From Marinobacterium ramblicola (GTDB lineage: Bacteria; Pseudomonadota; Gammaproteobacteria; Pseudomonadales; Balneatricaceae), in the NCBI RefSeq assembly GCF_019084545.1, contig NZ_JAHREP010000005.1:1-64000 (forward strand): 64,000 nt of DNA, read 5' to 3'. The position numbers and the translations under genes are program-made. Each line of letters begins with the position of its first letter. Position 1 is the first letter of the stretch. Under the pieces are notes generated by a model. The model ran no database searches and was not told the origin of the DNA. It saw only the letters and a list, made by a program, of their open reading frames with translations. Shown piece by piece: positions 52,365-62,600 of the stretch.

Positions 52365-52916
52365 ATGGCGCGTATTAACCTCAGGCCCTGGCGAGAGGAA
52401 CGAGACGCCAGACTGCAGAAACGGTTTGTCGGCAATCTGGCGGCCGCCGCGGTGCTAGGGGCGCTGACGGTGTTTGGCATCAGCTATTACTACGATATGC
52501 AGATGGACCGGCAGCAGGCGCGTAATAATTATGTGCGCTCCGAAATCTCCAAGCTGGACAAGAAAATAGCCGAGATCAAGGAGCTCAAGCGTCAGCGTGA
52601 GCGGCTGCTCGAGCGACTCAACGCGATTCAGGAGTTGCAGGGCAATCGTCCGCTGATCGTGCGTAACTTCGATGAGCTGGTGCGGGTACTGCCGGATGGG
52701 TTGTATTACAGTTCATTGTCGCGCTCGGGCGATCGCATTGCCATTAATGGCCTGGCTGAGCTTAACAACGATGTATCCAGCCTGATGCGCAATCTGAATG
52801 ACTCGATCTGGTTCGGTGAGCCCAGTTTGTCTCAAGTTCGGGCTGCGAAGGGTATGCGAGATTTCAATCTCGCGGTACCGCTGACAAAACCCAAGGCGGA
52901 GGAGACCGATAAGTGA
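52365..52916 (+). CDS. pilN: Type IV pilus assembly protein PilN
   Basis: 183 residues. The short N-terminal motif ARINLRPWREE is the PilM-binding sequence, followed by a membrane helix (about 25-42), a coiled coil (EISKLDKKIAEIKELKRQRE) and a periplasmic ferredoxin-like domain. It forms heterodimers with PilO. 11 bp after pilM, and overlapping pilO by 4 bp (GTGA). Confidence 0.95.
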   Translation: MARINLRPWREERDARLQKRFVGNLAAAAVLGALTVFGISYYYDMQMDRQQARNNYVRSEISKLDKKIAEIKELKRQRERLLERLNAIQELQGNRPLIVRNFDELVRVLPDGLYYSSLSRSGDRIAINGLAELNNDVSSLMRNLNDSIWFGEPSLSQVRAAKGMRDFNLAVPLTKPKAEETDK

Positions 52917-53524
52917 GCGCATCGATGGATGGTCTGAAAAACGCCTTCAAGGGGTTTGATCCCAATGATATGGACATCAATTCAGCCGGAAGCTGGCCTG
53001 TTGGTGTCAAAGCGGTCGTTTATCTACTGCTGTTCGCAGCGATTGTCGGTGCCGGTATCTACTTCCTGATCATGGACAAGCACCAATCGGTTGAGCGCGA
53101 GATCGTCAAGGAGCAGGAGCTCAAGCAGCAGTTCGAATCCAAGGCCTTCCAGGTAGCCAACCTTGCGGCGCTACGCAAGCAGATGGCCGATGTGGAGGGG
53201 CGCTTCGCCGAGCTGTTGAAACAACTGCCGACCGATAAAGAGGTGCCGGGGCTGTTGGAGGACATTACCGCTATCGGCAAGAGTGCCGGCCTCGATATCG
53301 ACACTATCGCGTTGCAGGCGGAGCGCAAGGCTCAGTTTTATGTCGAACTGCCGATCAGTATTCAGGTGCGCGGCACCTATCACCAGATGGGGGAGTTCGT
53401 CAGTGGCGTTGCCGCGATCAAGCGAATCGTGACGTTGCATGATTACTCGCTCAAACCGTCCGGTAATGGCCAGTTGTCAATGAACATCAGTGCAAAGACC
53501 TATCGTTATGATGATACGAAGTGA
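52913..53524 (+). CDS. pilO: Type IV pilus assembly protein PilO
   Basis: 203 residues from GTG 52913. A membrane helix at about 33-52 (VYLLLFAAIVGAGIYFLI) is followed by a coiled coil and a periplasmic domain. It pairs with PilN and links PilM to PilP and PilQ. Translation is coupled to pilN by the GTGA overlap. Confidence 0.95.
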   Translation: MSASMDGLKNAFKGFDPNDMDINSAGSWPVGVKAVVYLLLFAAIVGAGIYFLIMDKHQSVEREIVKEQELKQQFESKAFQVANLAALRKQMADVEGRFAELLKQLPTDKEVPGLLEDITAIGKSAGLDIDTIALQAERKAQFYVELPISIQVRGTYHQMGEFVSGVAAIKRIVTLHDYSLKPSGNGQLSMNISAKTYRYDDTK

Positions 53525-54083
53525 ACCCGTGAAAGCACATGGCGTGCGGCATCGTACCTGGCTGGCACTGTCGTTCTCGGCACTGCTGACTACCGGTTGC
53601 CTCTGGGTGGAGGATACGGCCGATCTGCGTCAGTTCGTATCGGCTACGCTGGCCAAACCGGGTGGCAAGATCGAGCCATTACCGGAGTTTAAGCCCTATG
53701 AGAGTTTCGTTTACGAGGGCTCCAGTCTGCGCGATCCGTTCAAACCCTTGGTGCCGGAGTCTGAGGCGGATAAGCTTGCCGGGCCAGATTCCGGTATCAA
53801 GCCCGATCAGGACCGGCCCAAGGACTACCTCGAAGAGTTTGCCATCGATCAGCTCAGTATGGTGGGGACCATTACCCCGTTGGGCTCCCAGGCACTTTAT
53901 GCGCTGGTGCGGGATAACAAGGGTGAGATCCATCGCGTGACCGTGGGCGATCACATGGGGTTGGACTACGGGGAAGTGGTTGAAGTGAACAACCAGACGA
54001 TAAAGTTGGTCGAGATTATATCGAATGGCCGGGGTGGTTGGATGACGCGTCCACGTAACCTGGCGATGCCGGAGCAGGAATAA
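53508..54083 (+). CDS. pilP: Type IV pilus assembly lipoprotein PilP
   Basis: 191 residues from ATG 53508; ATG 53511 or GTG 53529 are also possible, and none has a strong ribosome site. The signal peptide ends in a lipobox LLTTGC. The periplasmic part has the disordered proline-rich segment and the beta-sandwich domain (IDQLSMVGTI, GQALYALVRDNKGEIHRVTVGDHMG-type) that docks on the PilQ secretin. It overlaps pilO by 17 bp. Confidence 0.93.
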   Translation: MMIRSEPVKAHGVRHRTWLALSFSALLTTGCLWVEDTADLRQFVSATLAKPGGKIEPLPEFKPYESFVYEGSSLRDPFKPLVPESEADKLAGPDSGIKPDQDRPKDYLEEFAIDQLSMVGTITPLGSQALYALVRDNKGEIHRVTVGDHMGLDYGEVVEVNNQTIKLVEIISNGRGGWMTRPRNLAMPEQE

Positions 54084-54089
54084 CGAGGG

Positions 54090-56177
54090 ATGCTGACTGT
54101 GAATAGACTCAACGAATGTGAAAAAGGTCGGTTGCTGTCCCGCGCCGCGTCTTGGATTTCAGGGGTGGTTCTAGCTGCACTGGCGGTATCGTTTACCTCA
54201 CCGGTATGGGCCCAGGATGCTCAACTCAAGGACTCATCCTTCGTTGCCCTGCCGGGTAATAAGCTGGAGGTGCGATTCGATTTCGATCAGCCGCCACCTG
54301 CGCCGAAAGCGTACATGATCGATAGCCCGCCCCGGTTTGTCATGGATTTCTGGGGTGTCAGTAATGAGCTTGGCGTGCGTCAGATGGATGTGCAGTCCGG
54401 TCAGGTGGATTCTCTGAGCTTTGCACAGGCCGAGGGGCGGTTGCGCGTCGTGACCAATCTTAACGAGCCGGCTCAGTACCGTACCTTCACCGACGGCAAC
54501 AGTCTGTTTATCGAATTCTCTGCTACCGGCAGCACAGTGGCTGCCGAAGCACCCATTGCTGCTCCGAAGCCGGTTGCAGGCCCCCGTATGCCGGCGATGC
54601 CGGATGATCGCACCCGCGTGCAGGGGATAGATTTCGAGCGCATCGAAGGTAACCAGGGTCGCGTTGTGATCACCATGAGTGACGATGAGGCCGGCCTGGA
54701 TATCTTCGAAGAGGGCAACAACGTTGTGCTCAACCTGATCGGTGCCGGGTTGTCCGACAACCTTGAACAACGCGTGGATGTGCAGGATTTCGCTACCCCG
54801 GTGATGTTTATCGATTCCATGGTCAGCGGCGAAAATACCACGATCCTGATCAAGCCTTCGGCCGAGCCCTATGACTATATGGCGTACCAGACCGGTAACC
54901 AGCTGTTCGTCGATTTCAAGCCGTTGACCACTCAGGAGCAGGCGGATGCGCGTGATCTCTTCCCCTACAGTGGCGAGAAGATCGATCTGAATTTCCAGGA
55001 TGTATCCGTACGCTCCATTCTGCAGATCATCGCTGAGGTTGCCGAGATGAACCTGGTGATCAGCGATGCGGTGGATAGCAGTGCCGGCAATATCACCCTG
55101 CGCCTGAAGAATGTGCCCTGGGACCAGGCGTTGGATATCATCCTCAAGACCAAGGGATTGGATAAGCGCGAAGTGGGCAACGTGCTGATGATCGGAACCT
55201 CCAGCGAGATCGCCGCGAGGGAGAAGGAGGAGCTGGAGAGCCAGCAGCAGGTACAGGAGTTGGCGCCGCTGGTGACTGACTATGTACAGGTCGATTTCCG
55301 CCGGGCTTCCGAACTGAAAAACTACATCGAGACGGCAAAATTGATCTCCGAGCGCGGCTTCGTCCTTGCCGATGATCAGACCAACGTGCTGATGATCCGC
55401 GAGACAGCGGCGCAGATCGAGGAGATTCGACGCACCCTGCGCAAGTTCGATGTTGAGGTCGCGCAGATACTGATCGAGGCCCGTGTTGTTACCGCATCGT
55501 CCAGTTTTGAGAAAAACCTGGGTATTCGCTGGGCCGGTACTGCGGTCGGTAGTATCAATGGCAATGAAACATACTTCACCAATGCCCTGAACAATAACGA
55601 TATGCTGGTTGATCTCGGCGTGTCGGCCACCTCCGGTTTTGAGGTCGGCTTTATCAGCAGCAACTTCGCGATCGCAGCGGAGCTGACTGCTCTGCAGAGT
55701 GACGGGGTGGTTGAGATTGTGTCTCAGCCGAAGGTGATTACCACCAACGGTACTGAGGCGACCATCGAATCCGGTCAGGAGGTGCCCTATCAGGTTATTG
55801 AAGAGGACAAAACGACCATCGAATTCAAGGATGCGTTGTTGAGCCTGAAGGTTACCCCGCAGGTAAACCCGGGAGACCGCATTTCACTGGATCTCGTGAT
55901 CAACGAGGATTCCCTCGGCCAGATCCTTGAAAACGGTGAGCGCGCGATCAATAAAAACCAGGTCGAAACATCGGTTGTGGTCAATGATGGCGATACGGTT
56001 GTGCTTGGTGGCGTGTTCCGCAAGGAGACTCGTAACTCGGTAAACAAGGTTCCGCTGCTTGGCGATATTCCGGTCGTAGGCAACCTGTTCAAGAGCCGGC
56101 AGCAGTCAGACTCTAAAGAAGAGCTGCTGATCTTCATCACGCCGAAACTGGTTCGTGAGTCACTGACGGTCAGATAG
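54090..56177 (+). CDS. pilQ: Type IV pilus secretin PilQ
   Basis: 695 residues. Signal peptide to about 41 (SPVWAQ). Two AMIN-type domains bind peptidoglycan (about 48-300), then secretin N domains (NFQDVSVRSILQIIAEVAEMN and YVQVDFRRASELKNYI) and the secretin core (ILIEARVVTASSSFEKNLGIRW, VEIVSQPKVITTNG, LKVTPQVNPGDRISL, VPLLGDIPVVGNLFKS). It forms the outer-membrane channel for the pilus. Last pil gene; aroK follows after 20 bp. Confidence 0.96.
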   Translation: MLTVNRLNECEKGRLLSRAASWISGVVLAALAVSFTSPVWAQDAQLKDSSFVALPGNKLEVRFDFDQPPPAPKAYMIDSPPRFVMDFWGVSNELGVRQMDVQSGQVDSLSFAQAEGRLRVVTNLNEPAQYRTFTDGNSLFIEFSATGSTVAAEAPIAAPKPVAGPRMPAMPDDRTRVQGIDFERIEGNQGRVVITMSDDEAGLDIFEEGNNVVLNLIGAGLSDNLEQRVDVQDFATPVMFIDSMVSGENTTILIKPSAEPYDYMAYQTGNQLFVDFKPLTTQEQADARDLFPYSGEKIDLNFQDVSVRSILQIIAEVAEMNLVISDAVDSSAGNITLRLKNVPWDQALDIILKTKGLDKREVGNVLMIGTSSEIAAREKEELESQQQVQELAPLVTDYVQVDFRRASELKNYIETAKLISERGFVLADDQTNVLMIRETAAQIEEIRRTLRKFDVEVAQILIEARVVTASSSFEKNLGIRWAGTAVGSINGNETYFTNALNNNDMLVDLGVSATSGFEVGFISSNFAIAAELTALQSDGVVEIVSQPKVITTNGTEATIESGQEVPYQVIEEDKTTIEFKDALLSLKVTPQVNPGDRISLDLVINEDSLGQILENGERAINKNQVETSVVVNDGDTVVLGGVFRKETRNSVNKVPLLGDIPVVGNLFKSRQQSDSKEELLIFITPKLVRESLTVR

Positions 56178-56197
56178 TAGTAAAGGTAAAGCTGTAG

Positions 56198-56725
56198 TTG
56201 AACGTTTTTCTTATTGGCCCTATGGGCTCTGGAAAGAGCACCATAGGGCGTTTGCTTTCACATGAGCTTGGCCAGGAATTTATCGACTCGGACAAGGCGA
56301 TTGAGGAGAGGGCTGGAGCCGATATCCCCTGGATCTTCGATGTAGAGGGCGAGACCGGCTTTCGTAATCGTGAACAGGCGGTTATCGACCAGCTCACTCA
56401 ATCGAGCCAGATCGTTCTGGCAACAGGCGGGGGCGCGGTACTGCGGCCTGAGAACCGGCACAACCTTCAGTCGCGCGGCTTCGTCGTTTATCTGCAAACG
56501 TCTGTAGATCAGCAGTTGGAAAGGACCGCGCGAGACCGCAACCGGCCGCTGTTGCAGAATGACGATCCCCGTGGGGTACTGGAAAAGCTGATGGTTGAGC
56601 GCGATCCTCTGTATCGTGAATGTTGCGACCTGATCGTAAAGACCGACCGGCGACATCCGCGAAGCGTTGTGTCCGAGATTGTGCGTCATCTCAATAAACA
56701 GGCCGCTTTGTCCCACCCCGTATGA
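56198..56725 (+). CDS. aroK: Shikimate kinase
   Basis: 175 residues from TTG 56198, preceded by AAAGG. Walker [10 protein letters not shown] is at residues 7-15, with DSD and TGGGAV (shikimate-binding region) further on and the lid RNRPLLQ. It phosphorylates shikimate in aromatic amino acid synthesis. It follows pilQ and is followed by aroB. Confidence 0.95.
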   Translation: MNVFLIGPMGSGKSTIGRLLSHELGQEFIDSDKAIEERAGADIPWIFDVEGETGFRNREQAVIDQLTQSSQIVLATGGGAVLRPENRHNLQSRGFVVYLQTSVDQQLERTARDRNRPLLQNDDPRGVLEKLMVERDPLYRECCDLIVKTDRRHPRSVVSEIVRHLNKQAALSHPV

Positions 56726-56750
56726 CCCTTTACCCGGAGATGTTCCGACC

Positions 56751-57839
56751 ATGCTGACCTTGACTGTGGATCTCGGCGATCGCAGCTACCCCATCTATAT
56801 CGGAAACGGCCTGCTGGATGACGCTTTGTTGGCCCGGCATGTGCGCGGGCGCCAGGTCATGATCGTCAGTAATGAAACCGTGGCGCCGCTCTATCTGGAT
56901 CAGGTGGTCGCGCAACTGGGTGATCTCAGTGTCGACAGCGTCATCCTGCCAGATGGTGAGGCGTATAAGGATCTTGATCATCTGAATCTGATCTTCGATG
57001 CCTTGCTGGACAAGCGACATAACCGAACCACCACGCTGATAGCGCTCGGCGGTGGCGTGGTTGGGGATATGACCGGGTTTGCGGCTGCCAGCTATCAGCG
57101 TGGCGTCAACTTTATCCAGATTCCCACCACGCTTCTGTCCCAGGTGGACTCCTCTGTCGGCGGCAAGACCGGCGTCAATCACGCCAAGGGCAAGAACATG
57201 ATCGGCGCCTTTCACCAGCCAGTAGCGGTGCTGGCGGATACTGGCGTGTTAACGAGTCTGCCCGACCGGGAGCTTTCGGCCGGCTTGGCTGAAGTGATCA
57301 AGTACGGCTTGATCTATGACGCGGAGTTCTTTGACTGGCTTGAGCAGAACATAGAACGATTGCGTGCGCAGGATGCCGAGGCGCTGACCCATGCGATCTA
57401 CCGGGCTTGCCAGATCAAGGCCGAGGTGGTCGCTCAGGATGAGCGTGAGTCCGGCGTGCGTGCACTGTTGAACCTGGGGCATACCTTCGGCCACGCCATC
57501 GAAACCGCGCAGGGTTACGGTACCTGGTTGCATGGCGAGGCGGTGGGTACTGGGATGTTGATGGCAGCCGATCTGTCCGCACGTTGCGGTTGGCTGACCG
57601 CCGGTGACGTGGAGCGGGTGCGAAACCTGATTATGGCGGCTGGTCTTCCGGTTGAAGCTCCGGCTGAGATGACACCCGAGCAGTTCAGGCAACTCATGTC
57701 GGTCGACAAGAAGGTGCTGGATGGCCGCATCCGTCTCGTGCTGATGCACGCTATTGGCGATGCAGTGGTGACGGAGGCGTTCGATCCAGTACTCCTGAAT
57801 GAAACATTAAGCGCGGGCCCGCGGCTCGGTCAGTTTTAA
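56751..57839 (+). CDS. aroB: 3-dehydroquinate synthase
   Basis: 362 residues from ATG 56751, with GGAG upstream. Family blocks include [21 protein letters not shown] (NAD/substrate region), [24 protein letters not shown] and the zinc ligands in GHTFGHAIE and HGEAVGTGM. It converts DAHP to 3-dehydroquinate, the second step of the shikimate pathway. The open frame extends upstream into aroK; the shorter start fits the family. Confidence 0.96.
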   Translation: MLTLTVDLGDRSYPIYIGNGLLDDALLARHVRGRQVMIVSNETVAPLYLDQVVAQLGDLSVDSVILPDGEAYKDLDHLNLIFDALLDKRHNRTTTLIALGGGVVGDMTGFAAASYQRGVNFIQIPTTLLSQVDSSVGGKTGVNHAKGKNMIGAFHQPVAVLADTGVLTSLPDRELSAGLAEVIKYGLIYDAEFFDWLEQNIERLRAQDAEALTHAIYRACQIKAEVVAQDERESGVRALLNLGHTFGHAIETAQGYGTWLHGEAVGTGMLMAADLSARCGWLTAGDVERVRNLIMAAGLPVEAPAEMTPEQFRQLMSVDKKVLDGRIRLVLMHAIGDAVVTEAFDPVLLNETLSAGPRLGQF

Positions 57840-57855
57840 TCCAAGGTAGCAGTAT

Positions 57856-59385
57856 ATGGATCCGCTGGCGCGTTACTTTGAGCCTGTATCTCGAGTGCAG
57901 TTGGCATCGAAGATGCGTCATCTCCTGCGTTTTTCCGACCTTATGCTGCTTATCATCGGTGTGGATGGAAGTGGTAAATCCACTCTGCTTCAGCAGTTGG
58001 AGGTCGATGAGCGCACTGACGACGTTCGCCGTGCGTCGATATCCTGCGATGATACGGTGGATGTCACGCGTCTGCTGTCGTCGCTGGTCTCGGCACTGCA
58101 GATCGATTGTCCGGCCGATGCCGATAATCGGACTCGGCTGAGAGCCTTGCACGGCCTCAGTCGAGATCTTCATGAAGCGGGTGTCCCGCTGCTGCTGATA
58201 ATCGACGATGCCGATTATCTGACCAATAACGCGCTTGAACTGCTGACCAATTTTGCCTTGCTGGATGAGGCCGCGCCGAGAGTCGTGTTGACCGGCACGC
58301 CGGATTTCGAACAGCGTTTCATCGGTAATGGTCTGGATCAGCAGCTCGATGGGCGCTTGCATGTGCAGCTCCTGAGTGCTTTCGAGCCGCAGGAGTCCCG
58401 CGAGTATATAGAGTCCCTGCTGCCTCCCGGTACCGAGCTTTCCGCGCGCAAAATGCGCCGCCTGATCGATGAGTCCCAGGGGCTTCCAGGACGGCTCGCC
58501 GCCGGGGTGCGTCGCCAGATCCAGCAGGGCGGTATAACGCGGGGTAGTGCCCGATCTTTCCCTTTGCCGGGTCTGCATGCGGCGGCAATTGGTGGGGTGC
58601 TGCTGGTCATCCTCGCCGCATCGGTCTGGTTGTATCTGCCGGAACCTGAGCCTGAGACGGAACAAACCGCGCGAGTGGTGATGCCGATCGAAATCCCGGC
58701 GGCCGCGGTTGAGGATGAGGTCAGGGTTGTCGATGTGCGTTCGGAACTGCAACAGAAGTTGGCGGAGCAGGAACGCCGACTGGAGTCGCAAGCGGAAGAC
58801 CCGGTGTCGGTGGTGCCTGCACCGGTGACTGCTGAAGCGGGGCGGGTGGTTGACGATGGGGGGCAGGATAGTCCGGCTGATGGAGCAGACCCTGCAACCG
58901 GGCAAGTAGCCGCTGCAGAGCAGCCGGCGGCGTCGGAGCGGACAGTCGAGCCGGTCAAGGCGGCGCCTGTCGAGGCTGCTGGAACGTCGGTGGCTGCAGT
59001 AGATGTGCCGAAGGCGAGCAATCAGACAGCGAGGAGCGTCGCTGAAGAGAAGCCAGCTGCAGAATCTGCGAACCCTGGATCGAGTGTCCTGCTCCGGTCC
59101 GACGAGTTGCTGCAGTGGCCCGACAAAGGCTATACGCTGCAGTTGCTGGGTGCTCGTGAGGCCGCCAGTGTCGAACAGTTCATCAAGGCGCAGTCCAGCC
59201 CGGAGCGTTTCTACTATTTCAGAACGATCTACAAAGGTGCGCCCTGGCATGTGGTGGTCTACGGGCAGTTTTCTGACCGTGCATCGGCAATGGCGGCGGT
59301 GCAAACCCTGCCTGAGGCTCTGCGCAAGCTTAGACCTTGGGCCAGATCGATCGCCGGTGTAAAGTCCGATATACGAAAACAATAG
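57856..59385 (+). CDS. DamX-like protein (AAA ATPase plus SPOR domain)
   Basis: 509 residues. An N-terminal ExeA/AAA-type ATPase (about 10-230) has Walker A GVDGSGKST and Walker B LLLIIDDAD. One membrane helix lies at about 243-262, then a long Glu/Ala/Pro-rich periplasmic linker and a C-terminal SPOR domain (about 425-500: YTLQLLGA, WHVVVYGQF). The place after aroB is that of DamX in E. coli, a septal-ring protein that binds denuded peptidoglycan. The E. coli protein is shorter and its ATPase is degenerate, while the P-loop here looks intact. Confidence 0.82.
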   Translation: MDPLARYFEPVSRVQLASKMRHLLRFSDLMLLIIGVDGSGKSTLLQQLEVDERTDDVRRASISCDDTVDVTRLLSSLVSALQIDCPADADNRTRLRALHGLSRDLHEAGVPLLLIIDDADYLTNNALELLTNFALLDEAAPRVVLTGTPDFEQRFIGNGLDQQLDGRLHVQLLSAFEPQESREYIESLLPPGTELSARKMRRLIDESQGLPGRLAAGVRRQIQQGGITRGSARSFPLPGLHAAAIGGVLLVILAASVWLYLPEPEPETEQTARVVMPIEIPAAAVEDEVRVVDVRSELQQKLAEQERRLESQAEDPVSVVPAPVTAEAGRVVDDGGQDSPADGADPATGQVAAAEQPAASERTVEPVKAAPVEAAGTSVAAVDVPKASNQTARSVAEEKPAAESANPGSSVLLRSDELLQWPDKGYTLQLLGAREAASVEQFIKAQSSPERFYYFRTIYKGAPWHVVVYGQFSDRASAMAAVQTLPEALRKLRPWARSIAGVKSDIRKQ

Positions 59386-59472
59386 TTTGCCGAGGGTAAA
59401 GCACGGTAGAGATCAATAAAATAATAATAAAATATCGAATCTTGATTTAAATTCAAAAAATATCCCCGTTTG

Positions 59473-59492
59473 AGCCTTTGTTGGCAAAGGCT
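59473..59492 (+). terminator. Candidate terminator of the pil-aro operon
   Basis: AGCCTTTG-TTGG-CAAAGGCT, an 8-bp stem with a four-base loop, followed by a T-rich but broken stretch (TTCGCTTCTGCTTG). It lies about 90 bp after the DamX-like gene. Confidence 0.5.
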
Positions 59493-59519
59493 TTCGCTTC
59501 TGCTTGTCCTGGTCAAAAT

Positions 59520-59548
59520 TTGTCCCGGCGCTTCTCCACGTGTAGAAT
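59520..59548 (+). promoter_or_regulatory. Candidate sigma-70 promoter of gltB
   Basis: TTGTCC (59520-59525) and TAGAAT (59543-59548) with a 17-bp spacer, leaving a leader of about 85 nt that is AT-rich near its end. The surrounding 254-bp gap is markedly AT-rich compared with neighbouring genes. Confidence 0.55.
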
Positions 59549-59639
59549 TGCTCTCCCTTTTCGTCCGTGCAACCTGACATCGGGAAAAGAGATAGAAGTT
59601 AATATATTGATTTTTTTGGTTTTTTAGTGGGATTGGCTT

Positions 59640-62600
59640 ATGAGCAAAGGTCTGTTTCGCCCCGGTGAATTCAAGGATAACTGTGGCTTTGGCTTGATGG
59701 CACATATGCAGGGCCAGGCGAGTCACGGTGTGCTTGAGAAAGCGATCGAAGCGCTTGCCTGCATGACGCATCGCGGCGGTATCGCTGCCGATGGCAAAAC
59801 CGGTGACGGCTGCGGTCTGCTGATGCAGATGCCGCAGAGCTTCATGCGTGCGGTTGTTCGCGAAGAGTTAGGCGTCGAGCTGGCAGAGCTCTTTGCGGTG
59901 GGCATGGTGTTCCTGTCGCGCGAGGCCGCCCAGGCGCAAGTGGCACGAGACACTCTGGATCGCGAATTGAAAGCGCAGGGGCTGGACGTTGCCGGCTGGC
60001 GAGTGGTGCCGACCGATCAGGCCTGTCTGGGGCCGATCGCCCGCGACACCCTGCCGCAGATCGAGCAGGTGATCGTCAATGCCGCCGACAAGAGCGAGCG
60101 AGAGCTGACCGTCGGCCTGTTCACCGCCCGTCGCAAGGCCGAAATCGCGCTGGCCGAGGATCCCGACTTCTACATCTGTACCCTGTCTCACAAGGTGGTC
60201 GGTTACAAGGGCCTGATGATGCCGGTCGACCTGCCGGTATTCTACAAGGACCTGGCCGATCCGCGCCTGGAAACGGCGGTCTGTACCTATCATCAGCGTT
60301 TCTCCACCAATACCGCCCCGCGCTGGCCGCTGGCGCAGCCGTTTCGCTTCCTCGCTCACAACGGTGAGATCAACACTGTCGAGGGTAACCGCAACTGGGC
60401 ACGTGCACGTGCACCCAAGTTCGTTACTCCCGAACTGCCGAACCTGAACGAGCTGCAGCCGATCGTCAACACCACCGGCTCCGACTCCTCCAGCATGGAT
60501 AACATGCTCGAGTTCCTGCTGGTCGGCGGCATGGACCTGTACCGCGCTGTGCGCATGATCGTACCGCCGGCCTGGCAGAACGTGGATACCATGGACTCCG
60601 AGCTGCGTGCGTTCTACGAGTACAACTCGATGCACATGGAGCCCTGGGACGGCCCCGCCGGCATGGTGATGACCGACGGCCGTTATGCGGTCTGTATGCT
60701 CGACCGTAACGGTCTGCGTCCGTCACGCTGGGTAATGACCAATGACGGCATGATCTGTACCGCGTCCGAGATCGGTGTGTTCCACTACGAGCCCGCCGAT
60801 ATCGTCGCTCAGGGCCGTGTCGGACCGGGCCAGATCCTGGCGATCGACACCCAGACCGGTGAGGTGCTGCACACCGCCGATGTGGATAACCGCCTCAAGA
60901 CCGCCAAGCCCTACAAGCAGTGGCTGAAGGAGAACTCCCTGCGGCTTGAGAACACGATGAACCTGACCGAAGAGTCGCGCTCCTTCCCCGAGATGAGCAC
61001 CGAAGAGGTGCGCACTCACATGAAGATGTTCAACGTGACCTTCGAAGAGCGCGACCAGATCATCCGTCCGCTCGGTGAGACCGGTATGGAAGCGGTCGGC
61101 TCCATGGGCGATGACAAGCCGATGGCGGTGCTGTCGCAGCAGATCCGCTCGCCCTACGATTACTTCCGTCAGCAGTTCGCGCAGGTGACCAACCCGCCGA
61201 TCGACCCGCTGCGCGAAGCGATCGTGATGTCGCTGGAAACCTGCCTGGGCCGTGAACGCAACGTGTTCGAGGAGACGCCGGAGCATGCCCGTCGCGTTAT
61301 CCTGACCATGCCTGTGCTCTCCGCCAGCAAGTTCAACCGCATTCGCGACAACAACATCGAAGGCTTCGAACCGACTATCCTGGATCTGAACTACGATCCG
61401 AGCCAGCTGAGCCTGAAGCAGGCGATCGAGAACCTCTGCGACGCGTCTGAACAGGCGGTGCGCGACGGCAAGGTGATCCTGATCCTGTCCGATGCCAACA
61501 TTCGCCAGGGTTATCTGCCGATCCATGCGGCCATGGCCACCGGTGCGGTGCACCATCGCCTGGTCGACAAGGGCCTGCGTACCGATGCCAACATCGTGGT
61601 CGAAACCGGCACCGCCCGCGACCCGCACCACTTTGCCGTACTCTTCGGCTTCGGCGCGACCGCGGTTTACCCCTACCTGGTCTACCGGGTACTGAACGAC
61701 CTCTGCCGTACCGGTGAACTGCTGATGCAGCCGCTGGACAGCCACGAGAAATATCGCAAGGGTATCGACAAGGGGTTGTTCAAGATCCTGTCCAAGATGG
61801 GTATCTCCGCCATCGCGTCTTATCGTGGCGCCCAGCTGTTCGAAGCGGTGGGCCTGAGCACCGAGATCGTCGATCTCTGCTTCAAGGGCGTGACCAGCCG
61901 TATCGAGGGTGCCCGTTTCGAGCACTTCCAGGCCGATCAGGCCGAACTGGCCAAAGAGGCCTGGACCACGCGCAAGCCGATCCGTCCCGGCGGCCTGCTG
62001 AAGTACAAGTTCGAGGGCGAATACCACGCCTACAACCCGGACGTGGTCAAGACCATCCACGAAGCGGTCAGCACCGGCAGCAAGGCGGCATATCAGCGCT
62101 ACGCCGATCTGATCAACAACCGCGGTGTTGCCACCCTGCGCGACCTGCTGACCTTCCGCAAGGATATCAAGCCGATCTCCCTCGACGAGGTGGAGCCGGT
62201 GGAAGCGCTGTTCCCGCGCTTCGACTCCGCGGCCATGTCCCTCGGCGCGCTGTCGCCGGAGGCGCACGAGGCGCTGGCGATGGCGATGAACGAGCTGGGC
62301 GGACGCTCCAACTCCGGCGAGGGTGGTGAAGACCCGGCCCGCCACGGCACCAACAAGCGCTCCAAGATCAAGCAGATCGCCTCCGGCCGCTTCGGGGTAA
62401 CCCCGGAGTATCTGGTCAACGCCGACGTCATGCAGATCAAGGTGGCGCAGGGCGCCAAGCCCGGTGAGGGCGGCCAGCTGCCGGGCGGCAAGGTCAACGA
62501 CCTGATCGCCCGTCTGCGCTACTCGGTGCCCGGCGTGACACTGATCTCGCCGCCGCCGCACCACGATATCTACTCGATCGAGGATCTGGCGCAGCTGATC

